64,000 bases of DNA from CAVPMN01 sp963706425 (GCA_963706425.1 CAVPMN010000001.1:1127957-1191956); one strand, 5' to 3'. Positions 1 through 8,527 are shown, numbered from the stretch's first letter. Numbers and translations are program-made. The notes: generated by a model not told the origin, from the letters alone.

Positions 1-351
1 TGGGCCTACTACGGCCGCGTCGGCGGCTGCCTGGTGACCGGCAACGAGGACGGCGCCAAGCACTGCGCCATGAACGTCCTCTACTCGCTCCAACACCTCG
101 GATTCGTCATCCCTCCGCAGGCCGACGCCTGTTGGCTCGGCGAGGCCGGGCCCGGGCCGTCCTACCTCGACCCCGACTCGGGCGGCCCGGCCAACGACTT
201 CACGAACCGCAACACCACCTTCATGGCGTGGAACCTCATGCACATGGCGCGCCTACTGGCCGATGCGGGGGGCTTCCCCGCCCACGGGAACCAGCGGGCG
301 TCGTGGGACGCGGGCTGCGGCTTCGACTTCCCGAATCCCGAGTACCGCTGA
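1..351 (+). CDS. Flavodoxin-family NAD(P)H-dependent FMN reductase, C-terminal part
   Basis: The reading frame is open from the first base, so the gene begins outside the window and only the last 116 residues are present. The segment RVGGCLVTGNEDGAKHCAMN followed by an aromatic-rich tail ending FPNPEYR is typical of flavodoxin-like proteins that reduce FMN or quinones with NAD(P)H (known of the family). The flavin-binding loop at the N-terminus is not in the window. Nothing downstream on the same strand seems to share a transcript with it; the next genes are on the opposite strand. The family call is good, the substrate is unknown. Confidence 0.75.
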   Translation, partial: WAYYGRVGGCLVTGNEDGAKHCAMNVLYSLQHLGFVIPPQADACWLGEAGPGPSYLDPDSGGPANDFTNRNTTFMAWNLMHMARLLADAGGFPAHGNQRASWDAGCGFDFPNPEYR

Positions 352-378
352 GACTGGTCATCACGCCGGCCACGTTCT

Positions 379-588
379 CTACGCACCTGCTCTACGGCCG
401 GGACCGTCAGCCTGAGCGGTCGACCGCCTCGACCAACGCCGCCCCGAGATCACGGCCTCGTGCGAACCCACCGCGAGTCGATGACTTGTCCGCACCGAGA
501 CCGCGAATCCACCGATCAGCGCATAGGGCAGACCAAGTGGCTCGAGAGCATGTTGGGCGGCCTCGATCGCGTCCGCGAGGTCGCTCAC
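379..588 (-). pseudogene. Remnant of AbiEii-like nucleotidyltransferase (toxin-like)
   Basis: The first 33 residues (LADAIEAAQHALEPLG then YALIGGFAVSVRT) match the start of AbiEii/Rv0837-type nucleotidyltransferases, whose GG-x-A-VS motif begins the active site. After SVRT the frame goes out of register, the Arg-Asp-x-Asp metal-binding part is absent, and the product ends at 69 residues instead of about 180-250. Weakly similar residues (RGRDLGAALVEAVD) appear in another frame nearby, which suggests a decayed gene. Its ATG overlaps the stop of the small upstream gene by 4 bases (ATGA), the usual arrangement of this two-gene cassette. Confidence 0.6.
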
Positions 589-776
589 GCAGGCCCACCC
601 TGGTGGTGGGGCCCATCAAGAGGTCGATCGGCCAGCCAGTCGGCGAGGCGCCGATCGATCTCGTCTTGGGAGTCGTCGGGATGACGACGGCGGAGGTTCT
701 GACGCATCAGGGCGATGCCTTCCTCGGCCATACGCAGGGTGACGACGAACCGCTGGGCCTCGACGCTCTCTGCCAT
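585..776 (-). CDS. Small partner protein of AbiEii-like cassette
   Basis: A 63-residue soluble protein with the pattern RFVVTLRMAEEGIALMRQNL, then HPDDSQDEIDRRLADWLADR. Short proteins of this pattern often precede AbiEii-like nucleotidyltransferases in actinobacteria and may be the antitoxin-like partner (inference from context). The stop overlaps the ATG of the broken nucleotidyltransferase gene by 4 bases. No Shine-Dalgarno is clear, only a GGGGCG stretch just before the ATG. The gene seems intact although its partner is destroyed, so it is probably an orphan. Confidence 0.55.
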   Translation of the reverse strand: MAESVEAQRFVVTLRMAEEGIALMRQNLRRRHPDDSQDEIDRRLADWLADRPLDGPHHQGGPA

Positions 777-950
777 CGCCCCATTCTACGGAGCGACCCC
801 GCACGGGCGGCCGACGGCTAACGGGCACCGGACCACCCGACCGGCCATTCCCGCGAGGAATGCACCTACGCTCGGCCGGGTTGCCTCGTGGCGTCCCCGT
901 CGGGGTGCATCCCGTCACCGCGTCAGGGTGCCGTCTCAGGAAGGGTGCAG

Positions 951-2946
951 ATGAGCGACGAGCAATGGGACCGCGACGACGACGGCCTCGGGAGCGACCG
1001 CCACGACGACCTCGGCGTCGAGTGGCACAAGGTCGCGGAGTCCGAGAGCTTGCCCGAGGGTCGGGTGCGCACGGTCACCGTCGACCGCCGCACGATCGCG
1101 CTCAGCCGGCACCGTGGGCGGTGCGGGGCGCTCGACAATCGCTGTCCCCATCAGGGCGGTCCGCTCGGCGAGGGGACGATCGAAGGAGACGTGCTGCGGT
1201 GCCCGTGGCACGGCTACGACTACGACCCCATCACCGGCCAGCCGCCGCCCCCCTTCACCGATGCGCCGACCGCCTTCGCAGTGGAGGAACGCGACGACGG
1301 CATCTACGTCGCGCTACCGGCCCGAGGCGAACACCGACGTTCCGTTTCCGACGTCATGGTCGAGACACTCGTCGCGTGGGGCGTGACGCACGTGTTCGGC
1401 ATGGTCGGCCACTCCAACCTGGGCTTCGCCGACGCCATGCGGCGCGCCGAGCAGCGCGGCGAACTGACCTACGTCGGCATCCGCCACGAGGGCGCAGCCG
1501 CCTTTGCGGCGTCGGCTTACGGCAAGCTCACCGGGCGACCGGCAGCGTGCTTCGCCATCGCGGGACCGGGCTCGACCAACCTGCTCACCGGCCTCTACGA
1601 CGCCAAGGTCGACGGGGCGCCGGTGCTCGCCATCAGCGGCCAGGTGCCCTCGAAGGTGCTGGGGCGCGGCGCCTTCCAAGACCTCGACCTGACGGCCGCG
1701 TTCGCAGACGTGTCCGTCTGGAGTCACACCGTGCTCGCCGGCTCCGATCACGCCGAGCTGACGTCGCTCGCCGTGAAGCACGCGCTCGACAGCCGGGGCG
1801 TGACCCACCTCGTCCTGCCCGATGAGGTGCAGGACCAGCCGTCCGATCAGACCGCGGGCGGGCCGACCGGGCGACGGTTCACCCGAGCGGTACTGCCCAC
1901 CCCGGATGCGCTGTCCGCTGCCTCTGCCCTGATCGCCGACGCCCGCCGACCGATCCTGGTGGTCGGCCACGGGGCGCGGGGCGCGATCCCGCAGGTGCTC
2001 GAGCTGGCTGAACGGCTCGGCGCTCCGGTGGTGACCACGTTCAAGGCCAAGGGTCTCGTCGGTGATCACCACCCGCTCGGCGCCGGGGTGCTCGGTCGCT
2101 CCGGCACGCCCGTGGCCAGTTGGCTGATGAACGAGTCGGACCTGGTCGTGGCCCTCGGCGCCTCCTTCTCGAACCACACCGGCATCGCCGACTACAAGCC
2201 GATCGTGCAGATCGACGACGACCCGGCCGCCCTCGGCCGCTTCCACTCGGTCACCTGCGGAGTGCTCGGCGACGTGGGCGTCACGCTCGCGGCGCTGTGC
2301 GAGGAGCTGCCCACGACGTTGTCCGCATACGACCAGCGGGCCGACATCGCCGCCCGCTGGGCGCTCTGGCGAGCCGAGAAGGAGCGACGACGCGGCGACG
2401 ATCACGGTGACGGTGTGTCGTCGGCCGCCGTGTTCGATGCGCTCTCGCGAAGCCTGTCCTGCCGACGCCGTCATCTGTGTCGACGTGGGCAACAACACCT
2501 ACTCGTTCGGTCGCTACTTCGAGTCGTCAGGCAGCCAGGCCGTGCTCATGTCGGGCTACCTCGGGTCGATCGGGTTCGGGCTCCCCGCCGCCTTGGGTGC
2601 ATGGGCGGCCGACCCCACCAGACCGCTGGTCGCGGTGACCGGCGACGGCGGCTTCGGCCAGTACCTGGCCGAGCTGACCACCTTCGTCGCCCACGACATC
2701 CCGGTGCGACACGTGCTGCTCGACAACGGCCAGCTCGGCAAGATCACCAAGGAGCAGCGCGCCGCCGAGCTCGACGTGTGGCAGACCAAGCTCCACAACC
2801 CCGACTTCGCTGCCTACGCCGAGCTCTGCGGAGCGCGGGGCATTGCCGTCTCAGCCGCGTCCGAGCTCGACGACGCGCTGGCGGCTGCGTTCGCCGCACC
2901 GGGCCCGGCACTCGTGCACGTGCGCACCGATCCCGAACTGCTCTGA
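951..2946 (+). CDS. Rieske ferredoxin domain fused to thiamine-diphosphate enzyme (one frameshift)
   Basis: Residues 20-115 form a Rieske [2Fe-2S] domain (C65-x-H67 in CPHQGG and C84-x2-H87 in CPWHGYDY). From about residue 125 a complete acetolactate synthase/pyruvate oxidase-like enzyme follows: the RHEGAAAFAASAYGK segment holds the cofactor-activating Glu, and GDGGFGQYLAEL to LLDNGQLGK is the ThDP/Mg motif. The frame changes near 2455: reading TCG-[C]-GAA as TCG-GAA restores LSEACPADAVICVDVGNN, so one extra base sits there. The ATG at 951 is preceded by AGGAAGGG. Fusion to Rieske suggests electron transfer to a 2-oxoacid oxidase or decarboxylase, but the substrate is unknown. No operon partner follows. 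Confidence 0.8.
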
Positions 2947-3171
2947 CCCGACCACTTCAAGGACCCTTGCGGCAGGACCGGGGCGGATGGTGAGCACTTC
3001 GTACTCCCGGATCGTCTGCGCTCACACCGTCGCCAGGGGCGACGAGCTCGCCCGTCACCAAGTCGGATCGACCGAGGTCTTGCGTTTTCTCCACTGCGGC
3101 GCGCACATGGAGATTGCGTGCCGCCCGGCTCCTTCTCGACGCATGGTGCGGCGTGCGGGAGGTGTCTCGAC

Positions 3172-3615
3172 GTGGCTGAGCTCGCAGCAACCCACGAAAT
3201 GTGCCCCTCGGTGCTCGTGGCCTACCCACCCGGGCCGCGGGCCGACGAGATCGTGCGCGCCCTTCGTCTGGCCGGATTCGATGCCCAGCTCTGCGAGGGC
3301 CCGGCGCACGGGCACTGGTGCACCCTCGTCGACGAGAACGCCGCCAGGTGCGCGCACGCCGATGCCGTCGACGCCATGGTGCTCGGGGTGGTCGACGATC
3401 GTCGCACCGACGACCTGTTCTTCCGTCTGCGCCACCGCCATCGCGACACCCTCCTGATCGCCTTCGACGCCCGGCTCGACGCCGCGATCGAACGGGCACC
3501 TGACCGGGCCGCGCTCTGGACGACCACGGTGGCGCAACTGATCGACGACATCGAACGACGTCTCAGCGCTGACCAGCCAACCCTTGTCGCCGAGCCGAAG
3601 GACCTTCGGCCCTAG
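3172..3615 (+). CDS. Hypothetical protein
   Basis: A 147-residue soluble protein without a recognised domain. The N-terminal half (SVLVAYPPGPRADEIVRALR) looks like an alpha/beta unit in which a second residue track (GFDAQLCEGPAH) follows, as in small response-regulator-like or DUF folds. I cannot name the family. The GTG at 3172 is chosen over an upstream in-frame GTG at 3118 because GGGAGG lies 9 bases before it. It ends just before the nirK operator, in the same direction, so read-through into nirK is possible. The overlapping minus-strand frame has atypical composition. Confidence 0.55.
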   Translation: MAELAATHEMCPSVLVAYPPGPRADEIVRALRLAGFDAQLCEGPAHGHWCTLVDENAARCAHADAVDAMVLGVVDDRRTDDLFFRLRHRHRDTLLIAFDARLDAAIERAPDRAALWTTTVAQLIDDIERRLSADQPTLVAEPKDLRP

Positions 3616-3629
3616 GACACCTCCGTTAA

Positions 3630-3654
3630 GTCTCATAGTAAGAGACTATGAGAC
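3630..3654. promoter_or_regulatory. Palindromic operator overlapping nirK start codon
   Basis: A perfect inverted repeat GTCTCATAGT-N5-ACTATGAGAC; the nirK ATG (3648) lies in the right arm. CATAGT at 3634-3639 sits 8 bases before the ATG and could be the -10 box of a leaderless transcript. The core ATAGT-N5-ACTAT recurs at the start of the Rrf2 repressor gene, so this is the likely binding site of that repressor (inference). Confidence 0.75.
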
Positions 3655-5087
3655 TCGACGAGACGAACGAATCCAGTCAATCGACGACTGCTCCCCCCAG
3701 CCCAGACCCCGCAGGCCGCGCCGACACCAGGGATGGATGGGTGCTGGCGGCCGCCTTCATCGCCATGGGCTGCCTTGTCGTATCGGTGGTGGCCGTCGGC
3801 CTGGCCGCTCGCTACGCCGATGAGCGCGACGCGGGCGCCCTCAGCACCGGCGCGCCGGTGGCCTTCGACGTCGAGCTGGGCGACCTCTACGTGGAACCGT
3901 CGTCGATCGCCGTCGAGGCGGGCAGCCCGGTGACGCTCACCGTGACCAACGCCGGCGCGATGCCCCACGACCTGAAGCTCGACGGCACGGACGGAACCGA
4001 CATGCTCGATCCGGGCGAGACCGCCGAGGTGACCATCGGGCCCTTCGAAGCGGACGGTCAGGCCTGGTGCACCGTGCCCGGCCACAAGGAGGCCGGCATG
4101 GTGATGGACATCCGCGTCATTGGCGCGGCGCCGGTGGACGGGGGTGACCATGGCGAGTCGGTCGCCACGGGTTCGGCGAGTGGCGCCACCATCGACTTCG
4201 CGGCCAAGCCACCCGAGGACTGGCAACCCTTCGACCCGGCGCTGGAGCCAGCCCCCGGCGGCACCGAGCACACCATCAGCCTGTCGGCGGAGGAGACCGT
4301 GATGGAGGTTGCCCCCGGGGTGACGCAGGAGATGTGGACGTTCAACCAGCAGTTCCCCGGTCCAACACTGCGCGGAAAAGTGGGCGACATCTTCACCGTG
4401 ACGTTGACCAACAACGGCAAGATCGGCCATTCCATCGATTTCCACGCCTCGAAGGTCGCCTGGAACGACGAGATGCGCACCATCCAGCCCGGCGAGAGCC
4501 TCGTCTACCAGTTCGAGGCCAAGCACGCGGGCGTGTGGATGTACCACTGCGGAACCGCGCCCGCCCTCCATCACATCGGCAACGGCATGTTCGGCGCGGT
4601 GGTGATCGACCCGCCGGTGCTCGCACCCGTCGACCATGAGTACGTGATCGTGCAGTCCGAGCTCTACACCGGAGCGATGGGTGCCCCCGGCGACCTGACC
4701 AAGATGCAGGCAGACGCCTGGGATGCGGTGATCTTCAACGGCTACGTGAACCAGTACCAGCACGCGCCCATCAGGGTCGAGCCCGGCGAGCGGGTGCGGG
4801 TCTTCGTGCTCGACGCAGGACCGAGCGAGAACAGCTCCTTCCACATCGTCGGCACGATCTTCGACACCGTGTTCAAAGAGGGCACCTACCTCCTACAGCC
4901 CGACGAACGCCGCGGTGGCACTCAGGCCCTCGATCTGCAGCCCGCGCAGGGTGGCTTCGTCGAGTTCACCTTCGACGAGGCCGGCCTCTATCCCATCGTC
5001 ACCCACAAGTTCTCGAACGTGGGCAAGGGCGCGCTCGGCCTGTTCCAGGCCGGCGAGGTCGATCCGTCCATCGCTGGTGGCCACTGA
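3648..5087 (+). CDS. nirK: Copper nitrite reductase with extra N-terminal cupredoxin domain
   Basis: Reduces nitrite to nitric oxide. 479 residues: a cytoplasmic tail, one membrane helix (about 31-54), an added cupredoxin domain with type 1 copper ligands H107, C141, H146 and M151, then the usual two-domain NirK. In the latter, H261, C301, H308 or H309 and M314 fit the type 1 site, and H266, H300 and H453 the type 2 site; D264 and H399 fit the catalytic Asp/His pair. The added blue-copper domain is probably a built-in electron donor. No Shine-Dalgarno precedes the ATG, which lies inside a palindrome, so the mRNA may be leaderless. It is followed by an NsrR-like repressor, a YwiC-like protein and RIC. 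Confidence 0.85.
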   Translation: MRLDETNESSQSTTAPPSPDPAGRADTRDGWVLAAAFIAMGCLVVSVVAVGLAARYADERDAGALSTGAPVAFDVELGDLYVEPSSIAVEAGSPVTLTVTNAGAMPHDLKLDGTDGTDMLDPGETAEVTIGPFEADGQAWCTVPGHKEAGMVMDIRVIGAAPVDGGDHGESVATGSASGATIDFAAKPPEDWQPFDPALEPAPGGTEHTISLSAEETVMEVAPGVTQEMWTFNQQFPGPTLRGKVGDIFTVTLTNNGKIGHSIDFHASKVAWNDEMRTIQPGESLVYQFEAKHAGVWMYHCGTAPALHHIGNGMFGAVVIDPPVLAPVDHEYVIVQSELYTGAMGAPGDLTKMQADAWDAVIFNGYVNQYQHAPIRVEPGERVRVFVLDAGPSENSSFHIVGTIFDTVFKEGTYLLQPDERRGGTQALDLQPAQGGFVEFTFDEAGLYPIVTHKFSNVGKGALGLFQAGEVDPSIAGGH

Positions 5088-5105
5088 TCACCGTTGCCCT
5101 TTTCG

Positions 5106-5120
5106 ATAGTCTCTCACTAT
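5106..5120. promoter_or_regulatory. Palindromic operator overlapping Rrf2 repressor start codon
   Basis: ATAGT-CTCTC-ACTAT, the same core and spacing as at nirK, with the ATG at 5119 in exactly the same register (ACTATG). GATAGT at 5105-5110 lies 8 bases before the ATG and could be a -10 box. This predicts autoregulation of the repressor and co-regulation with nirK. Confidence 0.75.
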
Positions 5121-5529
5121 GCGACTTGAAATAACCCGCCGCGCTGATCTCGCCACCAGAGCCATGTTGATCCTCGCCACCAAGTCGGATCGGACCAAGG
5201 CCGCCGAGCTGGCCGAGCAGCTCGACTCGACGGCGGGGTTCGTCGCCCAGGCGATGACTCCGCTGGTGACCCAGGGATGGGTCCGGTCCGACCCCGGCCC
5301 GACAGGTGGCTACACGTTGGTGACCGACTTGAGCAACGTCTCAGTACTGGACGTGATCGAGGCCGTCGAGGGCACGACCGACACCGCCCGATGCGTCCTC
5401 GAGGACCGGGCGTGCACGAACGGCGGCCATTGCGCCCTTCATGTCCCGTGGCAACGAGCTCGCACCCAGCTGCTCGGTGAGCTGTCGGACACTCCGCTCT
5501 CTGCCATCCGCCCGAAGGCTCGCCGATGA
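5119..5529 (+). CDS. Rrf2-family Fe-S transcriptional regulator, NsrR-like
   Basis: 136 residues with an N-terminal winged helix (residues 5-60, ATRAMLILATKSDRTKAAEL) and the wing GPTGGYTL. Three cysteines in the pattern C-x7-C-x5-C (ARCVLEDRACTNGGHC) match the cluster ligands of NsrR-type regulators, which lose DNA binding when nitric oxide attacks the cluster (known of the family). It follows nirK by 31 bases, carries the same operator at its own start, and is followed by RIC, an NO-damage repair protein, so NO is the likely signal. Its stop overlaps the next small frame by 4 bases. Confidence 0.85.
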   Translation: MRLEITRRADLATRAMLILATKSDRTKAAELAEQLDSTAGFVAQAMTPLVTQGWVRSDPGPTGGYTLVTDLSNVSVLDVIEAVEGTTDTARCVLEDRACTNGGHCALHVPWQRARTQLLGELSDTPLSAIRPKARR

Positions 5530-5612
5530 CCACCACCGATCCGGCCGGCCGCACACCCGAGCACGCCATCACCATCGTGCGCTCTGCCCAGGCCCCTCCC
5601 CGCCCGACATGA
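5526..5612 (+). CDS. Possible 28-residue translationally coupled peptide
   Basis: A small frame begins with ATGA overlapping the repressor stop and ends with a TGA overlapping the ATG of the YwiC-like gene. Both junctions have the 4-base overlap used by real neighbours in this genome. The product (MTTTDPAGRTPEHAITIVRS and 8 more residues) has no recognised motif. It may be a coupling leader for the membrane protein or chance. No homolog is known to me. Confidence 0.3.
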   Translation: MTTTDPAGRTPEHAITIVRSAQAPPRPT

Positions 5613-6425
5613 GCACCGACACCCACCCCGTGAGCCGTCCCCGACCGGCCGACCGGCCCGGCTGGCGGTCGGTGGCGGTGCCGACCGAGCACGGCGGGCT
5701 GGGGGCTCACGGCGGAACCGATCCTGCTCGGCCTGCTGCTGGCCCCGAGCGTCTCGGGCGTCTGCCTGGGTGTGGCCACCATGCTCGCCTTCCTCCTGCG
5801 CACGCCGCTGCGGGTGGTGCTGGTGGATCGTCACCGCCATCGCGACCTCGACCGCACACGACTGGCCGGTCGCGTCGCGCTGGCCGAAGCGGTCCTCGTG
5901 GTCGTGCTGGTCGGCGCAGGGGTGGCGACCTCGGCGCACTCGTTCTGGTGGCCAGTGGTCGCAGCTGCGCCACTCGTCGGAGTGGAGCTGTGGTTCGACG
6001 CCCGGTCGCGCAGTCGGCGCCTCGTGCCCGAGCTGGCGGGCGCCGTCGGCATCTCCGCGGCCGCCGCCGTCATCGTCCTTGCCGGCGGCCACAGCACCAC
6101 CGAAGCCGTCGGCGCCTGGCTGATCCTGGCCGCCCGATCGGTCACCGCCATCCCGTTCGTGCGCGACCAGATCGCCCGGCTCCATCACCGCCCGCCAGCG
6201 CCGCGCACGTTGATCGTCGCCGACCTCGCGGCGGCCGCGCTCGCCACCGCAGCCGCTTTCCTGAGCGCCGACTTCCACGCGGGCGCAGGGGCGGTGGCCG
6301 TCGTCATCGTGGTGCAGCGCGCCACCGCCCGCCGAGCCGTGCCCGCCAAGGTGCTCGGCATCCGCCAGACCGTCCTCGGCCTGTTCGTCGTCGCAGCCAC
6401 CGCGCTTGGCGTCCACCTCGCCTGA
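5609..6425 (+). CDS. YwiC-like integral membrane protein (one frameshift)
   Basis: About 270 residues with around eight hydrophobic helices. The start (MSTDTHPVSR to VPTEHGG) and the body (WGLTAEPILLGLLLAPSVSG onward) lie in different frames; removing one G near 5698 joins them into the family signature P-x-EHG-x-W. YwiC-like proteins often sit beside nitrate/nitrite respiration genes and their biochemical role is unproven. Here the gene lies between an NsrR-like repressor and RIC, so a role in nitrogen-oxide respiration or NO stress is likely. The start is coupled to the preceding small frame through ATGA. Confidence 0.75.
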
Positions 6426-6443
6426 CGACCAAAGGAGTTCGTA

Positions 6444-7157
6444 GTGAATCTCGAGACAACCCTCGCCGACATCGTCACCGCCAACCCGGGCGCGGCCCGA
6501 GCGCTCGAGCGCCATCACCTCGACTACTGCTGCGGCGGTCGCCAAACGTTGTCGGCCGCCTGCTCGGAGCAGGGCCTCGACCCGCAGCTCGTGCTCGACG
6601 ACCTGCAGGCGACTCCCGATGCGGGCCATCCCGACTGGGCCTCGATGGCACCGACAGAACTGGTCGACCACATCGAGGCCACCCACCACCGGTATCTCCA
6701 TGACGAGCTGCCGCGCCTCGATGCCCTCGCCGAGAAGGTGGCCGGCGTCCATGCCGCTCGGCACCCCGAGCTCCCTGGGGTTGCCGAGCTGGTCGCTGCG
6801 CTCCGCGCCGACCTCGAGCCGCACCTCGCCAAGGAGGAGCGGGTGCTCTTTCCGATGATCCGCGAGCTCGACGCCTCGGTCACGGCGCCCGACTTCCACT
6901 GCGGCACGCTCGCCAACCCGATCCGCGTGATGCTCGCCGAGCACGACCAGGTCGGCGAGCTGCTCGCCGAGTTGCGCGACACCACCGACGGCTACGCCGT
7001 GCCGACCGACGGTTGTGCCAGCTACCGCGCCCTCTACACCGGTCTGGCCGAGCTCGAGGCCGACACGCACCTTCACGTCCACAAAGAGAACAACGTGCTG
7101 TTCCCGGCGGTGCTGGCACTCGATAGTCGACCCCGCGCCCGTCAGGCGCCTCCCTGA
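6444..7157 (+). CDS. ric: Iron-sulfur cluster repair di-iron protein RIC (YtfE/ScdA)
   Basis: 237 residues. The N-terminal DUF542 region holds the characteristic DYCCGG (residues 27-32), and a hemerythrin-like domain follows with di-iron ligands in HHRYLHDELP, HLAKEERVLFP, EHD and HLHVHKENNVLFP. RIC proteins restore Fe-S clusters damaged by nitric oxide or oxidants (known). The GTG start has AAAGGAG 6 bases upstream. It is last in the nirK-repressor-ywiC run and would counter NO made by NirK. The gene looks intact and of normal length. Confidence 0.9.
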   Translation: MNLETTLADIVTANPGAARALERHHLDYCCGGRQTLSAACSEQGLDPQLVLDDLQATPDAGHPDWASMAPTELVDHIEATHHRYLHDELPRLDALAEKVAGVHAARHPELPGVAELVAALRADLEPHLAKEERVLFPMIRELDASVTAPDFHCGTLANPIRVMLAEHDQVGELLAELRDTTDGYAVPTDGCASYRALYTGLAELEADTHLHVHKENNVLFPAVLALDSRPRARQAPP

Positions 7158-7181
7158 CCCCGCCATCCTGCAACGCGGTGG

Positions 7182-7991
7182 TCACACATGGCTGCCGAGC
7201 CCCTCAGGCTCGGGCCCCCGGGGCGCGGCCATGGCGTGGAAGCCACCGTCGACATGCAGCACTTCGGCGGTCATCGCCCGAGCGCCGTCGGAGAACAGGA
7301 ACGCAACCACATCGGCCACCGGCGCAGCGTCGTCGACGTCCCACGCCAGCGGACAGGTCGTGGCCCAGGCCCGCTCGAGCAACTCGAAGCCGGGGATGGC
7401 CGCCGCCGCACGCGTGCGCAGTGGCCCGGCCGCAACCAGGTTGACCCGGATGCCGGCGGGTCCGAGATCGCGAGCCAGGTAGCGGGCGCTCGAGCGCAGG
7501 GCGGCCTTGCACACGCCCATCCAGTTGTAGGTCGGCCAGGCTCGATCGTCGGCGTCGAAGTCGAGACCGACCAGCGACCCACCCGACGGCGGCGCCAGAC
7601 GAGCGAGCAAGCCCGCCAGCGCGGTGAGGCTCCAGGCGCTGGTGCGGAAGGCCAACTCGACCGCGGCAGGCTCGGCGTCGCCCATGGCGCCGTCGAGCGC
7701 CGCCTTCGGGGCGAACGCGACGGCGTGCAGCGCTCCGTCCAGACGACGACGATCGACGTCGAGGGTCCGCGTCACCTCGTCGACCTGCACTCGATCGGTG
7801 AGGTCGAGCGCCAGCACCGTGATCGAACGGTCGAGCTCTCGCGCGAGATCGACGACGACGTCGATGTCTCGGGGGAACGCGGTCAACACGATCTCCGCGC
7901 CCTCCTCGAGGCACCGGCGTGCGGTGGCGTGAGCGATGCTGCCGGTGGTCGCCACGCCGGTGATGAGCAGTCGCTTGCCGTCGAGCATCAT
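7182..7991 (-). CDS. fabI: Enoyl-[acyl-carrier-protein] reductase
   Basis: NADH-dependent reduction of enoyl-ACP, the last step of each fatty-acid elongation cycle. 269 residues, typical for FabI/InhA: Rossmann start LLITGVATTGSIAHATA, the family HAVAFAPKAAL segment, Tyr155-x6-Lys162 active site (YNWMGVCK), and a C-terminal HVDGGF motif. The start ATG (doubled ATGATG) overlaps the purE stop by 4 bases, placing it last in the dabB-dabA-PII-purK-purE-fabI transcript. It faces ric convergently with 24 bases between them. Confidence 0.9.
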   Translation of the reverse strand: MMLDGKRLLITGVATTGSIAHATARRCLEEGAEIVLTAFPRDIDVVVDLARELDRSITVLALDLTDRVQVDEVTRTLDVDRRRLDGALHAVAFAPKAALDGAMGDAEPAAVELAFRTSAWSLTALAGLLARLAPPSGGSLVGLDFDADDRAWPTYNWMGVCKAALRSSARYLARDLGPAGIRVNLVAAGPLRTRAAAAIPGFELLERAWATTCPLAWDVDDAAPVADVVAFLFSDGARAMTAEVLHVDGGFHAMAAPRGPEPEGLGSHV

Positions 7992-8527
7992 GCGTCGAGC
8001 CGGTCGGGGCCCACGCCGGCGGCGAGGTCGACGATGCGGGTGTCCATGGTGTGGGTCGTGTCGACCATGTCTGCGGCGAGGTCGGCCAACGCGGCGCGCA
8101 CCTCGGGGTCGGCCGAGCCCACGATGCGGGCGGCCAGCAGACCGGCGTTGCGGCCTGCGCCGATCGCGACGGTGGCGACGGGAACACCTTTGGGCATCTG
8201 CACGATGGAGAGCAGCGAGTCGAGCCCGTCGAGCCGGGTGAGGGGCACCGGCAGCCCGATGACCGGGAGAGTCGTGACGGCGGCGAGCATGCCGGGCAGA
8301 TGCGCGGCACCACCTGCGGCACCGACGAGGACCCGCAATCCTCGGTCGGCGGCGGCCGCGCCGTAGCCGAGCAGATCGTGGGGGGTGCGATGGGCGGACA
8401 GCACGCGTGCCTCGGCGGCGATGCCGAGCTCGGCGAGCGCCGCCATCGCGTCACCGGCCACCGACCAGTCCGACTCGCTGCCCATCACCACACCGACCAG
8501 CGGGCCATCTCGACCGGGCGCGCTCAT
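7988..8527 (-). CDS. purE: N5-carboxyaminoimidazole ribonucleotide mutase
   Basis: Moves the carboxylate of N5-CAIR to carbon 4 to give CAIR in purine synthesis. 179 residues with MGSESDW (residues 15-21), SAHRTP and GAAGGAAHLPGM, all hallmarks of class I PurE. Length is normal. Both ends overlap neighbours by 4 bases (purK upstream, fabI downstream), so translation is probably coupled. Confidence 0.93.
   Translation of the reverse strand: MSAPGRDGPLVGVVMGSESDWSVAGDAMAALAELGIAAEARVLSAHRTPHDLLGYGAAAADRGLRVLVGAAGGAAHLPGMLAAVTTLPVIGLPVPLTRLDGLDSLLSIVQMPKGVPVATVAIGAGRNAGLLAARIVGSADPEVRAALADLAADMVDTTHTMDTRIVDLAAGVGPDRLDA

Noticed and set aside
2440..2470. Programmed frameshifting in the Rieske fusion gene
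   Set aside because: No slippery heptamer is visible, and many unrelated genes show the same single-base insertion pattern.
1314..2498. A 394-residue minus-strand frame
   Set aside because: Antisense to the conserved thiamine-diphosphate enzyme; composition is that of a complementary frame at high GC.
3055..3636. A 193-residue minus-strand frame
   Set aside because: The plus-strand frame has a ribosome site and a more natural composition.
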